From Azolla caroliniana (taxonomy: Eukaryota > Polypodiophyta): a stretch of DNA of 64,000 nt. The translations under genes and the position numbers were made by a program. The stretch lies in NCBI GenBank assembly GCA_043228905.1, contig JBHGNT010000017.1, forward strand, positions 3,038,001 through 3,102,000. The letters run 5' to 3'. Positions 1-12,908 of this stretch are shown piece after piece. Position 1 is the first letter of the stretch. Each line of letters starts with the position of its first letter. The notes below the pieces were generated by a model. It did no database searches. It worked only from the letters and a program-made list of their open reading frames with translations, and was not told the DNA's origin.

Positions 1-366
1 ATCCTTGATTCTCATGAGATGAAATCAACAATGTTTGCCAAGGGCCATAAAGCCGATGCCGACATAGAACTATAGCACAAACGAATCGGTCACATCAATC
101 TCCAGAAGCTCAAAGGAATGTAGTCGACAGGAGTTGTCATCAAACTCCAGACTTTTACTGAGAAGGAGATTACGGGCATATGCAAAGCCTGTCAGTTCAG
201 TAAACAACATCGTCAACCGTTCTCGAAAGAGAGGAACGTGAGCAAAGGGATCTTGGATGTTGTACATTCATATGTATGGGAACTGGCCCAAACGACAACA
301 TTCGGTGGTTGGCGATACTATGTGACGTTCATCGATGACTTCTCCAGACACACCCGGATCCTACCC
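1..366 (+). pseudogene. Ty1/copia retrotransposon pol fragment (GAG-pre-integrase and start of integrase core)
   Basis: Read on the plus strand, the conceptual translation contains a GAG-pre-integrase-like stretch (HKRIGHINLQKLKG) followed by CKACQFSKQ and the start of an rve integrase core (YYVTFIDDFSRHTRI), the usual order in copia polyproteins. At least two in-frame TAG codons (near 73 and 121) break it, and homology stops abruptly at about 366. No LTR, gag, reverse transcriptase or RNase H sequence is present, and the left end is cut by the window edge. This is a dead remnant. Confidence 0.85.
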
Positions 367-1740
367 TAACACAGGGGTGAGCCGGAACCAACTTTTCGGC
401 ATCCGGAAGTTGTGTGTTGAGAATCAAACTCAACTTCTCTAGTGTGGGAACACACCTTAGTATACTCAAGTGTGTGAACACCCCACCTCCTAATAGTGTG
501 CCATAGAACCTTAACGTTCTATGACACATATTTAGTGTAGTTAAGTCTCCACCTATCTTTAGTAAGTGGTGGTTGTATAGAGAGAAGGTGACTACATAGG
601 CACCTTTCTCTTCCTCTTATACAAAATTATATGCTATTTAGTTTAGGCACTTCCATATTTGCATTCATGTACATAAGAGAATTCCATTTTGCATCTCATC
701 TGTTTTTTCCTCCCAAAAAGTAGGACTCCTTCAACATTAATTGACCGTGAAGTGTGTTCCTACATTGTTTCTTGCAAGAACTCAACAAACATTAATGATG
801 TGATTGATAGGCTTGTTGAACCTTCAAAGACCAAAAACTTAATCCCCTTATGAATATGGCTTCATTATCTTGTGTATTTTATTGATGAGATGTGCATGTT
901 CTCTTGGATACAAAAGTAAAAGATTTGTACTTTTGCCGCCTTGTATCGGGATGGGGTATTATTGATTGCTATTTTCCCCAGGTAAGGATGTGAAGGTGGG
1001 CGGAAGGGAGTTGAACCCCTACATGTGATTTAGAGGGCAAGGGCCTTAACCACTACGCCAACTTCCATATAACAGTTTGGTATGTTTTCTATTGTTGAGA
1101 GGTGCAAGGTCTCTCATATGCAAAGTTAAAAGAGTATTTCTTTTATTTTATTCTCTGAATGGAAGTTCAACTTAGAGGTAAACATGTGAGGAGCCATGTC
1201 TAAGGAGGAGAAACTAAACCTCTTTGTAATTGATAATGATTTTGCGAATATAAAGTGGAAAACAAATGTTTGGTTCGAGGAGAGTACCTAATGAAATGTT
1301 TTGTGGTGTATGAAGTATTTCTTGTTCGGGTTACACTTTTCAAGGCTACCTCCAAACTTTGTCCGCCTTGTTTATCCTTGCTCCAAAAGAACTTTGAAAT
1401 AATAGGTAGAATGTGCCTCAAGTCTTGCCACTTGATTACACATCATGATCCTCCATCTAACCATGTGTAACTATGCCATCTTGGTGTGTAGGAGTTAATT
1501 GTTTCTTATGAGGTTGGATTCTCATTAAGGTAGATGAACTAAGTTTATCTCTTAGCCATTACAAGGTGGAAGTAACTCTATTTAGTGTATGTTTCGCACT
1601 AGGTAACAATTGTGATGAAAAAGTGATATCGACACTACTAACTATAGTAGCCTTTCAGACTAGTTGCTTAAAGATGTTGGCTTACTTGTGACTATTATAT
1701 TATCACATCCCATTGTGGTTCCAAGCAAGTTTTTTTGCAT
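367..1740. other. Intergenic, no gene seen apart from a SINE-like tRNA block
   Basis: AT-rich sequence with only short spurious ORFs. The only structure I can support is the tRNA-like block at 996-1066, listed separately. Confidence 0.5.
996..1066 (-). mobile_element. tRNA-like pol III promoter block: SINE head or tRNA pseudogene
   Basis: On the minus strand an A-box-like TGGCGTAGTGG (near 1059-1049) is followed by a near-consensus B box, GGTTCAACTCC (near 1017-1007), at tRNA-like spacing. The ends can pair over five bases (GGAAG with CTTCC). The anticodon arm and T stem do not fold well, so a working tRNA is unlikely. A tRNA-derived SINE head running toward lower coordinates is the better reading. 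I did not find a clear A-tail or target duplication. Confidence 0.45.
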
Positions 1741-2250
1741 AGGGTTTAGGATGCCTAGCAATAGGCCTGATTTTGTTTGGTTTCTTTGCCTTGAAACCGA
1801 ACCGAACCATTCATATAAAACAAAAACCAAACCAAACCGATTATGAACATATGAAGTCATTTAAACTAAACCCTTCTACGAAAGGGAAGCCTAACCATGT
1901 AAACTAAAACCGTTTAGTGAAAATTGCTAGGAAGGCTCTAGAGTGCGAACCATTTATATAAAACAAAAACCAAACCAAGTCGTTTATGAATTCTTAGGGT
2001 TTAGGATGCCTAGCAATAGGCCTGATTTGGTTTGGTTTCTTTGCCTTGAAACCGAACCGAACCATTCATATAAAACAAAAACCAAACCAAACCAATTATG
2101 AACATATGAAGTCATTTAAACTAAACCCTTCTACGAAAGGGAAGCCTAACCATGTAAACTAAAACCGTTTAGTGAAAGTTGCTAGGAAGGCTCTAGAGTG
2201 CGAACCATTTGTATAAAACAAAAACCAAACCAAGTCGTTTATGAATTCTT
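1741..2250. repeat. Tandem duplication, two copies of a 255-bp unit
   Basis: The unit 1741-1995 recurs almost exactly at 1996-2250: the same AGGGTTTAGGATGCCTAG start, the same GAACCGAACC tract and the same GAATTCTT end, with a handful of substitutions. The block is rich in AACCGAACC/AAACCAAACC motifs, which also build the repeats near 5800-6230, 18400-18820 and 23560-23940. It ends about 220 bp upstream of the kinase start codon. Confidence 0.8.
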
Positions 2251-2473
2251 AAGCCATTTAAACTAAACCATTCAAGGAAAGGTAAGACAAACGATTTAAA
2301 ACCAAAACCGTTTAGAGGAGGTTGCAATAGCAGGGTTCTAGAGGGTTCTAGAGCGTGAAACTAAGGGGGTTCCCAATTGAATGACCCAACCTTACCAAAA
2401 GACCCAGCCTTTAAGGATTGACCTTTTATTTTGGTTTTATTTTATAGATTACGCCAGTGATTCATAAATAAAA

Positions 2474-4439
2474 ATGGACTCTCTTCTCCATCGCCATAGC
2501 CAATTTCACTCACGCACTCTGTTTCCTTCGCCTTCGCCTTCTCCTCTTTCTCCTTCTTCTTGGCAGAGAATCAAAACGACCCGCAGAGTACCTTTTCCTA
2601 ATTCTCTGCGTTCAACTCGATCTAGCTGTGTTTGCAGGGCTAACCTTCCCGCCATGATTTCTGATAACCAGACTGTCCACGACCTCGCCATGGGCGTTGT
2701 CACCATGGCTGGAAGCTTAACGTCTCTCAAATTCTGGGATTTTCTCGCCAAAAGGAACGTCTTTTCTCAGGTAGCATAAGCTTTGAGACTGTTCAGTGAA
2801 ATGTACATCAGATCTGGACATGCAGATAGAATATGGCCGTATTAATGTCACTGATTGTATGAATATCTGTTTATATGGTAATACAAATTATGTAGCGATT
2901 TGGTTGGTAAAAATGTTGTGCCAATCTGGTTTCGTTTTTTCACAGAATGTAAGCAGAAAACTTGTGCACATAAGTATTGGTATGATTTTCATGCTGTTCT
3001 GGCCACTCTTTAGGTGAGTTTAAAGTGTTTATTTAGAGAGAGAGAGAGAGAGGGGTAGCTCGTTGTGTGGGTCATGCATTGTCTTCAAATTATTGTATTT
3101 GTCTTTCAGTGATGGTGATTTGGCACGTTACATCGCAGCATTTTCAGTCGTTATCAATGGATTACGGGTACTTGCATTAGGGTTTGGAGTCCTTAAAGAT
3201 GATGCTACTGTGAAGGCCATGACGCGAGATGGAAATCCAGAGTAAGTACTATAAAAAAAGCATGCTGTAATGATTATGATGTAAATTATAACACAATTTA
3301 AGCTTCCAAGTTTTAAATATGAACACTCTGTGTCATAGCACTTCACAATTATCACGTGTAGGGAGCTTTTAAAAGGGCCGTTCTATTATGCAATGACAAT
3401 TGCATTTGCAACAATATGTGTATGGCGATCATCCCCTCTTGCTCCTATCATGATTGCAAACTTGTGTGCTGGAGATGGTAAGGGAATGTGTCTCATATGT
3501 TTTTTCCAGTTCGAAACTCTAAAACCTGAAGTTAATGGTTTATATGTATGTTTTAGGGTTTGCTGATCTTATTGGAAGGCGTTTTGGTAGTGCAAAGCTT
3601 CCATATAATGAGAAGAAGTCATATATCGGCAGCCTTGCAATGCTAATGTTTGGATTCATCTTTTGTATCGGGTATTCAAACTCAAACCATCTTCATTCTA
3701 ATCCCTAAATTTTATCTTAAGGTTCTCTATTTAAACTCTGGGAAAACTATGTTTATACGTATCAGAATATGGGTGCTTCGAGCAAGTACTTTATAAATCT
3801 TTAATGAGTTTATGAGGCTACCTGTGCCCCCAAGTTCCGTCTTGCAAAACATAGCCAAACTTATGTACATCAGAATTTCGAAATACGTGCTTGCTTATTT
3901 TTGGAATTTCCTGAATATGCTTGGTCAAATGAGGGCTCCTATTTGCCAAAGTAGCAGATTAGAAGCAGTAGTAGCAAATTGTTCTTCTAATTACCTGGTT
4001 AGGATGTGCTCACTTTCTAGATATATCAGTCTTTCTAGCGTTAGGTCTGATTTGCTTCTGATTTAACTTAATTAAATCCTATAATTAGCAGTTCAAAGTA
4101 TAATGATATGCTCAATGTTAACTTTGATGTGATTAGGGGGCTCAAATTTGAGCAAGCATATATAAGCAATTTTGAAAAAAATAAGGAAGCATACTTTTGA
4201 AGTCCAGAGATAGATAAGCATTTCTACTAAGGCCTAATTATATCTTCTTGTGTGAATGCAGGTATGAATCTTATTTCGCTTATTTCGGCTTCTATACATT
4301 AAACACGAAGCTAGTGATCTCTACTTTTGTGATCTCGTTAGTTACAACATTTGTAGAGTCATTGCCAATAAGCACTAGGGTAGATGATAATTTTACTGTT
4401 CCACTGACTTCATTTATTGTTGGTAAGCTTCTGCTGTAG
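2474..4439 (+). CDS. Phytol/farnesol kinase-type CTP-dependent polyprenol kinase, plastid membrane
   Basis: Six exons join in phase: 2474-2770, 2946-3013, 3110-3241, 3362-3477, 3557-3671 and 4262-4439, giving 906 nt and 301 aa. The first 60 residues are Ser/Arg/Pro-rich like a chloroplast transit peptide. After them come a hydrophobic helix, the RKLVHI block, the EELLKGPFYY block, the LCAGDGFADLIGRRFG signature of the dolichol/phytol/farnesol kinase family, and the ESLPISTRVDDN block, among several membrane spans. Family members phosphorylate phytol or farnesol with CTP to recycle prenyl alcohols in plastid membranes. The layout looks closest to Arabidopsis FOLK, but VTE5 is related and substrate cannot be read from sequence. 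The GTAAGC just before the stop could be a donor, so the last few residues are uncertain. Confidence 0.88.
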
Positions 4440-5791
4440 ATTGCAGAATGTAGCTGTAGAGTGACAATGGTTCATCATTATTCCAATTTTTTTGTTTTTG
4501 CGCCACTTCACAGATGTTCTTAATGTGGTAAGAAACAATACAAGCAATTGCAAGAGTGCACTTAAGGTTGAAATACCCCACCAGTCTGGTTGTATGCCGG
4601 TATTTTGGAATACTAACTAGATTTTTATGCGTAAAATTTCCCAAAGATGTAGTTAATTTTAGAAAAAACATATAAAAAATTCCACCAGTTTCGCTACGGG
4701 CGAAGATATTGGAATGCCGAAAATTTCAGTCCTTTTTAGCTGATGAAAATACGCTATGTAAGGCTGATTTTTATGAGCTGAAGTAGAAGGATCGGCTTTG
4801 TATGTGAGTAAGAAAACAACACCGATGGTCATGTCTAGGACATCAAGATGGAGTGTGAAAATTATATCATTATATCATGTGAAGAAGGTAGAAGAAGAAA
4901 CTGAGCAAGGAGATGATCATATCCATGACATCAAGATGGAGTGTGCAGAAACTATACCAGAGCACCACCATGTATCATGTGAAAGGTAGAGGAAGAATTT
5001 GATCAAAGAAGATAACATTTGCAGTATGGACAAAGGGAATGCAATGGTTGCACATTAAATGAAACCCTTTGAAATGGGAAATGAATCAAGATTGAGGACA
5101 TTGGATGAACAAACTTTCATGCTTTATGTTCCAAACACTACACAATGCACCACCATTGAATCAGCTCATCTTGTTGTATCCATTTCATGGCTAGCAACAT
5201 GTAATGGTTAGAATCCAAGTGATATTTCTATGAACGTTATTGATAACCATGCCGTTTGGTGACATAAATAATGAACGCCAAGATTGTACCCTAACACATG
5301 ATTACATTAAATACTTTTTTGCTAAACTTTTTGAATATTGTTAAAACAATGACTCATAGTTGTTTCCAATGAAAAGATTGGAATTGCATAATGGCATTTA
5401 GCATTAGTGACTTTTGGAACATCACTATTATAGATGGAGTTAAGCTTTAAGAAGTACATGTAAAGTTATGTTGTTTAATTTATAATAATTAGGAAAGAAA
5501 TTATGTGAATTAGAAAACGATCGTGTTGTAATATAATGTGTCCTATGTTGCTTATGAAATTTCTTAATAATGCTTTTTATCACAAAATTCATGGGGTGAG
5601 GATCTACAAATTTAAGCCAACATATTTTGATACACAAGCAAGTGTGCATTTTGAGCTTATGATCTATACAACCAACGTATCTTGGTTACTTTGCAACATT
5701 TTTTTGCATATTGTAGTGTAGCATACAATTGCAACACGTCAGACCATAATTGAATTCCTATTGGATATTTCTCTTGTATTGCTAACAATTG
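4440..5791. other. Intergenic, no gene seen; weak local duplication
   Basis: It probably holds the 3' UTR of the kinase gene. A segment containing GACATCAAGATGGAGTGTG at about 4840 recurs, diverged, at about 4927. No coding potential is evident. Confidence 0.4.
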
Positions 5792-6233
5792 GCAACGGTT
5801 CAGTTTGAACTGAACCGAACCGCGAAACTGCGGTTTAACAGTTTCACCGGTTTGGTTTGGTTTAGGTTTAGGTTTTTTAACGGTTCGGTTCGGTTTCAAC
5901 AGTCAAAAACCGCGGTTTAAACGGTTAAATGGTTTTTATTTAAAGAAAATTTCTTAAAAATTTTAAAAATTGTTTTTAAACAATCTTTTCATTTTTACTC
6001 TTATTCTCACATTTTAGGAACATCTTAAAAATTTTAAAAATTCTAAATAATGAAATATTATAAATTAAAAAAAATAAATAAATAAAAATTTGACCTATGT
6101 GGAAAACTGAAACCGAACCACGAAATCGCGGTTTTTACGGTTTAAAGGTTTAACGGTTTGAAAAAGTTTAACGGTTCGGTTTAAAGGTTTCGCGGTTTGG
6201 TTTGGACCCTCTCAAACCGAACCGAACCGTTGC
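5792..6233. repeat. Foldback element with GCAACGGTTC ends
   Basis: It starts GCAACGGTTCAGTTTGA and ends with the near inverse, TCAAACCGAACCGAACCGTTGC. Inside are mirrored runs of AACCG/CGGTT and an AT-rich centre. The shape is that of a MITE, probably hAT-like, but I could not find a convincing target-site duplication. Confidence 0.55.
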
Positions 6234-7290
6234 TGATTGTTATGTATTGCTGCTAAAATTGAGTGGGTGCATCGTGTGTGGTTTGTGAAGTCGGAAGAAG
6301 GTGTGCCCGTTTTCATAAAATGTCGTTGAATATATTATTTATAAAGGGAATGGATCCAAATAGAATTAAACGAATATGGGAAAACTTTATAAAGGAATAA
6401 GTGTCTAAGGAAAATTGGTTTTGTGTTTTCCTTTTCTTGTACATGCATGAAATCATAGAACGTAATATTCGCATCCTTATGCTCAAATATTCGTTTTCAT
6501 ATGTTTGCAAACAAGTGTGTAATAGTGCATGTTATGAAAACATACTTCAGGTTTTTTTTTTTGACATTTTTTATTTTTTATTTTCTCACTTTTTGACCTT
6601 TAAAAAAAGCTTTACCTGATAGTAATTACTAATCATGAATACAAAAGTATGGTATTTACCATACTTCGAGGGTGTTTTCCATACTCGAGGGATTGAAACA
6701 TACTCGAATGCGAATGCACGTATGGTTCATACTATGCATGAAATTATGGAGGGCTCAACACCTTAGAAACCTTGTATAATTGTTTAGGATGTCATTCAAA
6801 CATTAGAGTACAAATTTAAAGGAGAGTAAGACTGAGAGCCTATTTGGTCCACCTCGGGTGCACACTTCATACCTATACCTCCTTTTTTTTCTCGCAAACA
6901 GTTTCGACCTTCTTGGATTCAAAAACCAGAGGCAAGTCCTGTGTCTCGTGTGCGAGACACATTTGTGACACATCTGTTTTGGGATCGAGAGGCTAGAAGC
7001 CGGGCGGCCGGACATGAGAGAGCGTACATTTAGTACATTAGAAAGTGGGGTAGGGTTTCTTAAGTCATTAGAAATAACCAACCGATTGATTGACTCCTCA
7101 GGCCAAAAGGACGGGGGTGGCCGTCTCTCATTACGAATGGAAATGTTTTCCGTGGAGAACAGAATAATGGAATCCTGCAGGATACATATGTATGTACATA
7201 TGTGAAATAATAGAGAGACAATTATCGAAGAGAATTCCGGGAGGGGGTGATGGTTCAGATGGAAGCGTCGTGTTCCTTCACGACTCTCAG
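6234..7290. other. Intergenic upstream of the phosphoglycerate mutase leader
   Basis: No supportable gene. A long open frame on the minus strand (about 6803-7333) has no recognisable domain and is treated as chance. Confidence 0.4.
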
Positions 7291-7401
7291 ACAGACACAG
7301 ACAGACAGACAGAGAACAACAGCCCCAAGACACAGTCAGTCAGTCATACGCACAGACAGAGACAGAGACAGAGACAGACGGCAGTTATTGGTGGTGGTAG
7401 T

Positions 7402-7434
<33 letters not shown>

Positions 7435-7670
7435 GAGAGAGCAAAGCAAGACGAGAACGTACACAACACACCATTCTTAGCTAGCTGCCTCCTGCTCTTT
7501 TTGCTTCTTCTTCTTCTTCTTCTTTTCTTTTTGTTGTTCTTGTCGCAGTTTATTCTCTGTGTTTCTGTCGTGGTGGTGGAGGTGATCGTGTTAGAAGAAG
7601 AAAAAAACAACAAAGGAAGCTTCTTTTTTTTTTGGTTTGGTTTGATCTTTATTTATCCATCACGACAATA
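7291..7670. repeat. Simple repeats in the presumed promoter/leader: (CAGA)n, (GA)n and (CTT)n
   Basis: Runs of CAGA/GACA at about 7290-7380, GA at about 7412-7432 and CTT at about 7505-7530 follow one another. GA/CT-rich tracts of this kind are common around plant core promoters and 5' UTRs, which fits their place upstream of the phosphoglycerate mutase gene. Confidence 0.6.
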
Positions 7671-8731
7671 ATGGCGCCGAAGAAGAAGGGGTCATCGAGC
7701 CTCCTCTGCAAATGGGTCAGCAGTTGTCTCAATCGCTCTGGGTTCGAATCCTGCCTCTCCCTTTTCTCTCCATACAAAATCATTGCAACACGTACTCGAA
7801 TGCTTTCTCTTTTTAACTGTCTATGTATATACGTATTCCCCCCCTATACATACGTATATCCGCGTATACATATGTGTATGTATATCCATCCATTCATACA
7901 CTTGTCAGTGCTTCTTTTATCAATTTTTATTTTATTTTTTACTGTAATAAAGAAACAAGCCTTCATCTTTTTTCTCTCTTCGTCGATTCTGTCTACATAC
8001 TGATTCCTTACTCTTTATCATCTTCATCTTTGTCTCTCTGCGTATTTATCCTAAGAAAGTTATCTCTAATTAGGGCTCTGTCTCTTTCTTTCTCTCTCGC
8101 ACGCACACAGGAAGGTACGACCTTTGATTAGAGCTTCTTCTCGCATCAACCCATTGAGAAATAATGATCATGCAGATCAGTCGCATATCATCCTTACCTG
8201 TATTAGAACCCAACATCCTGCCTTCAACCCTAGGGTTTCAGATTTCGAGACTTACTATTGTTATTTGTATAGTGGGTTGCTAGGGTTTTGTTTTTTTCCT
8301 TCTTATATGCAAATTTGTACACTTAGGTTTCTTTAATTAGTTGATAACGTTATGCATTAGACTTCTAGGGTTTTCTTTACCTGCTGTATGAATCAATAAC
8401 CCCTCGCATGAATTCGAGGCTTTTCTCATATACCCCAGAACCCTAGGAATTTTTCTTTAAAATCCGCACTAGATTGTATTGGATTTTTTCATATATATGC
8501 ACGTGAAAATCTCCAGATTTTTTTTTCTTAATCACTAGATATATAGGTTATTTTCTTATATGCAACAGATTTTTCCTCATTTTATGCACGGAATTTCTAG
8601 TTCTTTTCATTCTCTGTTTCCTTTATACACCTTATAGGCAAATTTGTAGGGTTAATGTTTCACTAACTACTGTGCATGGGATATATTGAATCTAAGGTTC
8701 GCAACTGATGGTGTGCTTATTTTTTTGCAGA

Positions 8732-11700
8732 ATGTCGAGTAGCACTGAAGAGAGTTCCATGATATTACCTTCACACCGGAAGCTTCAGAAAGGGAAGACC
8801 CTCGCTGTGATTGTACTGGATGGATGGGGCGAACAGATTGCTGACCAATACAATGCAATCCACGTAGCTAACACCCCGACCATGGATGCCCTCAAGAAGG
8901 TGTTATCTCTCTGTATAAAACACATACACAAATCTCAATGTGCTCTTTTTCACTCCCTCTCTTCTATGTCTTTATTAGTAGGGTTATTATTATATCTGTC
9001 AATTTGTTTTTTTTCTATGTTCGCATTGCAAGCCTTAATACCAGACTCTAGTGCCGCTGTATATGCCAGTTTTTCGTTGTTATCTTCTCTTTGTTTTTTG
9101 TCCGGGTCTGAATTGATTCATAGGGTTAATGTATGCATGATATGTATGTTGTATTACTTCTACTAGGGAGCTCCAGAGCGGTGGAGATTAGTGAGGGCAC
9201 ATGGCCCTGCTGTGGGCTTGCCTACAGAGGAGGATATGGGGAACAGTGAAGTTGGGCACAATGCTTTGGGTGCAGGGAGAATATTTGAGCAAGGGTAATT
9301 GCTAAACAACTTAAAAATTCTTCCTTTATTTTAGAGCCCATATTTTTCTCGTTAATTCCTACAATAATCACCTTCCTATATAGCTTTCTGCGTCGACAAC
9401 CTTATGTACTTTCTGTGGTTACTTTCCTCCTTCCCTTTTGCTAGTTCTTGAGTACAATGTTTCTAATTTGCTGAGAGTATATTAAAACAATTCTCTTTGT
9501 TTTTCACTTCTTGTGATTTGACCATTTACTGATTGGAAAAAGTATAAACTAAAAATCATCCGGGTTTTGATGGAATATTATTATACAGGGCAAAGCTAGT
9601 TGATGCAGCATTGGCCACTGGCAAGCTTTTCAAGGGTGAGGGTTTCCATTATATAAAGGAATGCTTTCCCAATGGGACACTTCACTTGATTGGCCTATTA
9701 AGTGATGGTGGTGTACACTCTCGGTATGATCAATTAGAGGTATGTAGCTCACATATTAACTCATGCGAGCATGTGTCATGTGAATCAGGGGAAAAAATGT
9801 TTTTAGAAAGCTAGTTAGTTTTCCTTATCATGCAAGAAATTATTTTTGGAAGTTTATGAAAAAAATCTGGAATTCATACAAGTGTATATGTAGTGTGTGT
9901 ATGTATGTATACGTGTTCGATATTATTTGGATAGGGCTTGTAAACGAGGTACAGTGTGTGTATGTATGTATATGTCTGTGTGTGTACATGTATATATTTT
10001 GAAATAGTTTGTGTACATTTACAAAAAAATCCAATGGGGAAGTTTGAAATTTGAACCACCTCTTTATTAAACGAGGCCATCTTTTTCCAAACACTGACAT
10101 TAGTGACAAATACAATTGTCGTCGCTCACAATATGTAGTTGATCTTATTGGCAGGGTCTTTTGAGAGGTTCTGCCGCCAATGGTGCTAAGAGGATTCGTG
10201 TGCATATCCTCACTGATGGTAGAGATGTCTTGGATGGATCCAGTTTTGGGTTTGTGGAACAATTAGAGAAAGAATTAGAAAAGCTTCGAGCACAAGGTGT
10301 TGATGCTTTGATTGCTTCTGGAGGTGGCCGCATGCATGTGACCATGGATCGATATGAGGTATAATGCATGATGGTATAGAACAAACTATCTATATCTAAT
10401 TCTGGTAGTATGAAAGCAAAACACTGCAATATATTTGGGTGTTATGTTTTTCATATAATATTTTATAGCTGAGAGAACCTAAACCTTTATCATTATGTTT
10501 CAACTTTATAGAACATTATGAGAAACCCTAAATCTTAAAAACTTTATTTGAATAGTATTTTACAAACTGTATGCTAGAGAAAAATACATGCATTTCAGTT
10601 TTCCTTTGATCCAACAACTAAGCTTAGCAAAGACACTAAAACTTCTCTAACTATACTTGAACTCACTAGATCCCATTTCTTAGACGAATGTACACATAAA
10701 CCTCAAGAATATGAACTTGAATGCTTTTCCAACATCTATGGCAGATAGTAAATAATGATGTTTGCCTGCTCTTGTTTCCTCTTTTTCCTTTTAGAATGAT
10801 TGGAATGTGGTGAAAAGAGGATGGGATGCTCAAGTGTTGGGAGAAGCTCCAAATAAATATAAGAGTGCTTTAGAAGCCCTCAAACACCTGAAAGAAGTGA
10901 CTCCTAATTTTAATGATCAATATTGCCCTGAATTTGTGATTGTTGGTGAAGATGGTAAACCCGTTGGTCCCATCGTTGATGGAGATGCAGTTGTCACCTT
11001 TAACTTTCGGGCAGATCGAATGATAATGTTGGCGAAAGCCCTGGAGTATGAGAAATTTGATAAATTTGATCGTGTTCGAGTACCTAAGATTCATTATGCT
11101 GGCATGCTCCAATATGATGGTGAATTGAAGCTCCCTAGTAAATACTTGGTGAGCCCTCCGGAGATTGATCGAACTTCAGGTGAATATTTTGCAAGGAATG
11201 GGGTTCGAACCTTTGCATGCAGGTAATTTTTTTGATTTCTTATTATCGAGCATTCTGTTTGGTTTTACTCAGTGTTATAATATATGACGATGTGTGAGTC
11301 TTGCTGTGCAGTGAGACAGTCAAATTTGGTCACGTTACCTTCTTTTGGAATGGAAATAGATCAGGCTTATTTGATGAAGCATTGGAAACATACGTGGAGA
11401 TTCCAAGTGATCAGGGCATTACATTCAATGAGAAACCCAAGATGAAAGCCATTGAAATTGGTGAAAAAGCAAGAGATGCAATTTTGAGTGGCAAATATGA
11501 TCAGGTACATGTGTATATATATTTATAGGAATTAAGCATAGCTCTTGTTTTGGATATAATCAGTTCGCTTATAATCAGTGTGACCTTAACTCTTGATAAA
11601 TATCATGATACAGGTACGCGTAAACCTGCCAAATGGTGATATGGTTGGTCATACAGGAGACTTGGATGCTACAATTGTTGCTTGTGAATCAGCTGATAAG

Positions 11701-12908
11701 GCTGTTAAGGTACTGTTTATGGATCATGACCGAAATATTACACATGCATAAACAATTCCAATATCCTATTAATTTTACGTGCACATGTAGCTAATCATCA
11801 TGAGTCAGTGAGGATAACATAATAATTATTCTTAATTGTAAACAAGCTAGTTAATCTATTCTCTCTTAGTAATAAACAGCTAGCGGTATGTCCTACATCA
11901 ATTTAATTTTGATAGCTTATGTTTCTTGCATAGTTTGGTGTTAGCACGCATAAGCTTATCATCTCAGTCATGTCAACAGATGATGCTTGATGCTGTGGAA
12001 GAGGTTGGAGGTATATATCTTGTAACTGCTGATCATGGGAATGCTGAAGACATGGTGAAAAGGAACCCTAAGACTACCCAACCCTTGCTAGACAAAAGTG
12101 GAAACATCCAAATTCTCACATCGCATACATGCTCTCCGGTAATTGTTTTAAATAGCTTCATGACATTGCTCCATCTGTGGAACTCAGTTATTTGCATACT
12201 CATGTTCTTTGAAACTTTCGATTGAAAACATCTCTTTGTGTTCTTTTTTCTTGGCCCTTCCTCTCGAGAAACTATATATATATATAATTCATGTATAAAA
12301 CTATGTAGTATCTGCCTCTCTATGTTCTCAATGTTGATAGGTAATTCATAGGCTGGCTATCTATGCAGCAAATTGTGGGAGCAAGCTATTACTTGCCCTT
12401 GGTATTACATTATACGTCCTCTATTAGGTTGCTGGGTTCATAGCCAGAATCACCATCATGGTTAATTAAGCTTTGATGATATAAGTTTGTTTTATGGTTA
12501 ATTTCTCTAGATAATTCCTGGGTGATTTGTTTCTCTAGAAAAATGTGGAATGGAGGCACTTCTCTTTCCAGCTTTGAATCCCTCCCTACCACCACAAATT
12601 TCTGGCATTAATTGCAAAAAATACTGAAACATAAGTTGTATTGTAGCAAGGCGTAGTTAACCAGCTTAAAAAGTTGGTGCAGTGCTTCATCACAAATAAC
12701 AGAATGGAGAAAATGTTTTATAATGTGATTTGTGTTGTTCCAGGTACCTATTGCCATTGGTGGGCCTGGTTTATCACCTGGAGTTCGGTTTCGCACTGAT
12801 CTTCCTCAAGCTGGCCTTGCCAATGTGGCTGCCACTATGATGAATCTGTTGGGATTCGAAGCTCCTAGTGACTATGAGCCTTCCTTGATTGAAGTTGTAG
12901 ACGTTTGA
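8732..12908 (+). CDS. PGM1: 2,3-bisphosphoglycerate-independent phosphoglycerate mutase, cytosolic
   Basis: Nine coding exons join in phase: 8732-8899, 9167-9294, 9589-9739, 10155-10358, 10795-11222, 11312-11504, 11614-11709, 11980-12138 and 12744-12908. They give 1692 nt and 563 aa, the usual plant length. The enzyme interconverts 3- and 2-phosphoglycerate in glycolysis through a phosphoserine intermediate and two metal ions. Visible hallmarks are VLDGWG (metal Asp30), [14 protein letters not shown] with the phospho-acceptor Ser83, [40 protein letters not shown] and the C-terminal SHTCSPVP. No transit peptide is seen. The start codon lies two bases after an acceptor, so a 5' UTR intron is expected, with a possible donor at 8115 after a CT-rich leader. 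The gene appears intact. Confidence 0.96.

Noticed and set aside
6803-7333. 176-codon open frame on the minus strand
   Set aside because: No domain, low-complexity composition, and it overlaps the simple-repeat promoter region of the plus-strand gene. Probably chance.
7690-7760. GGGTTCGAATCC, a perfect tRNA B box, in the phosphoglycerate mutase leader
   Set aside because: No A box at the right distance and no acceptor-stem pairing. The spacing to the nearest A-like sequence is far too short for a tRNA.
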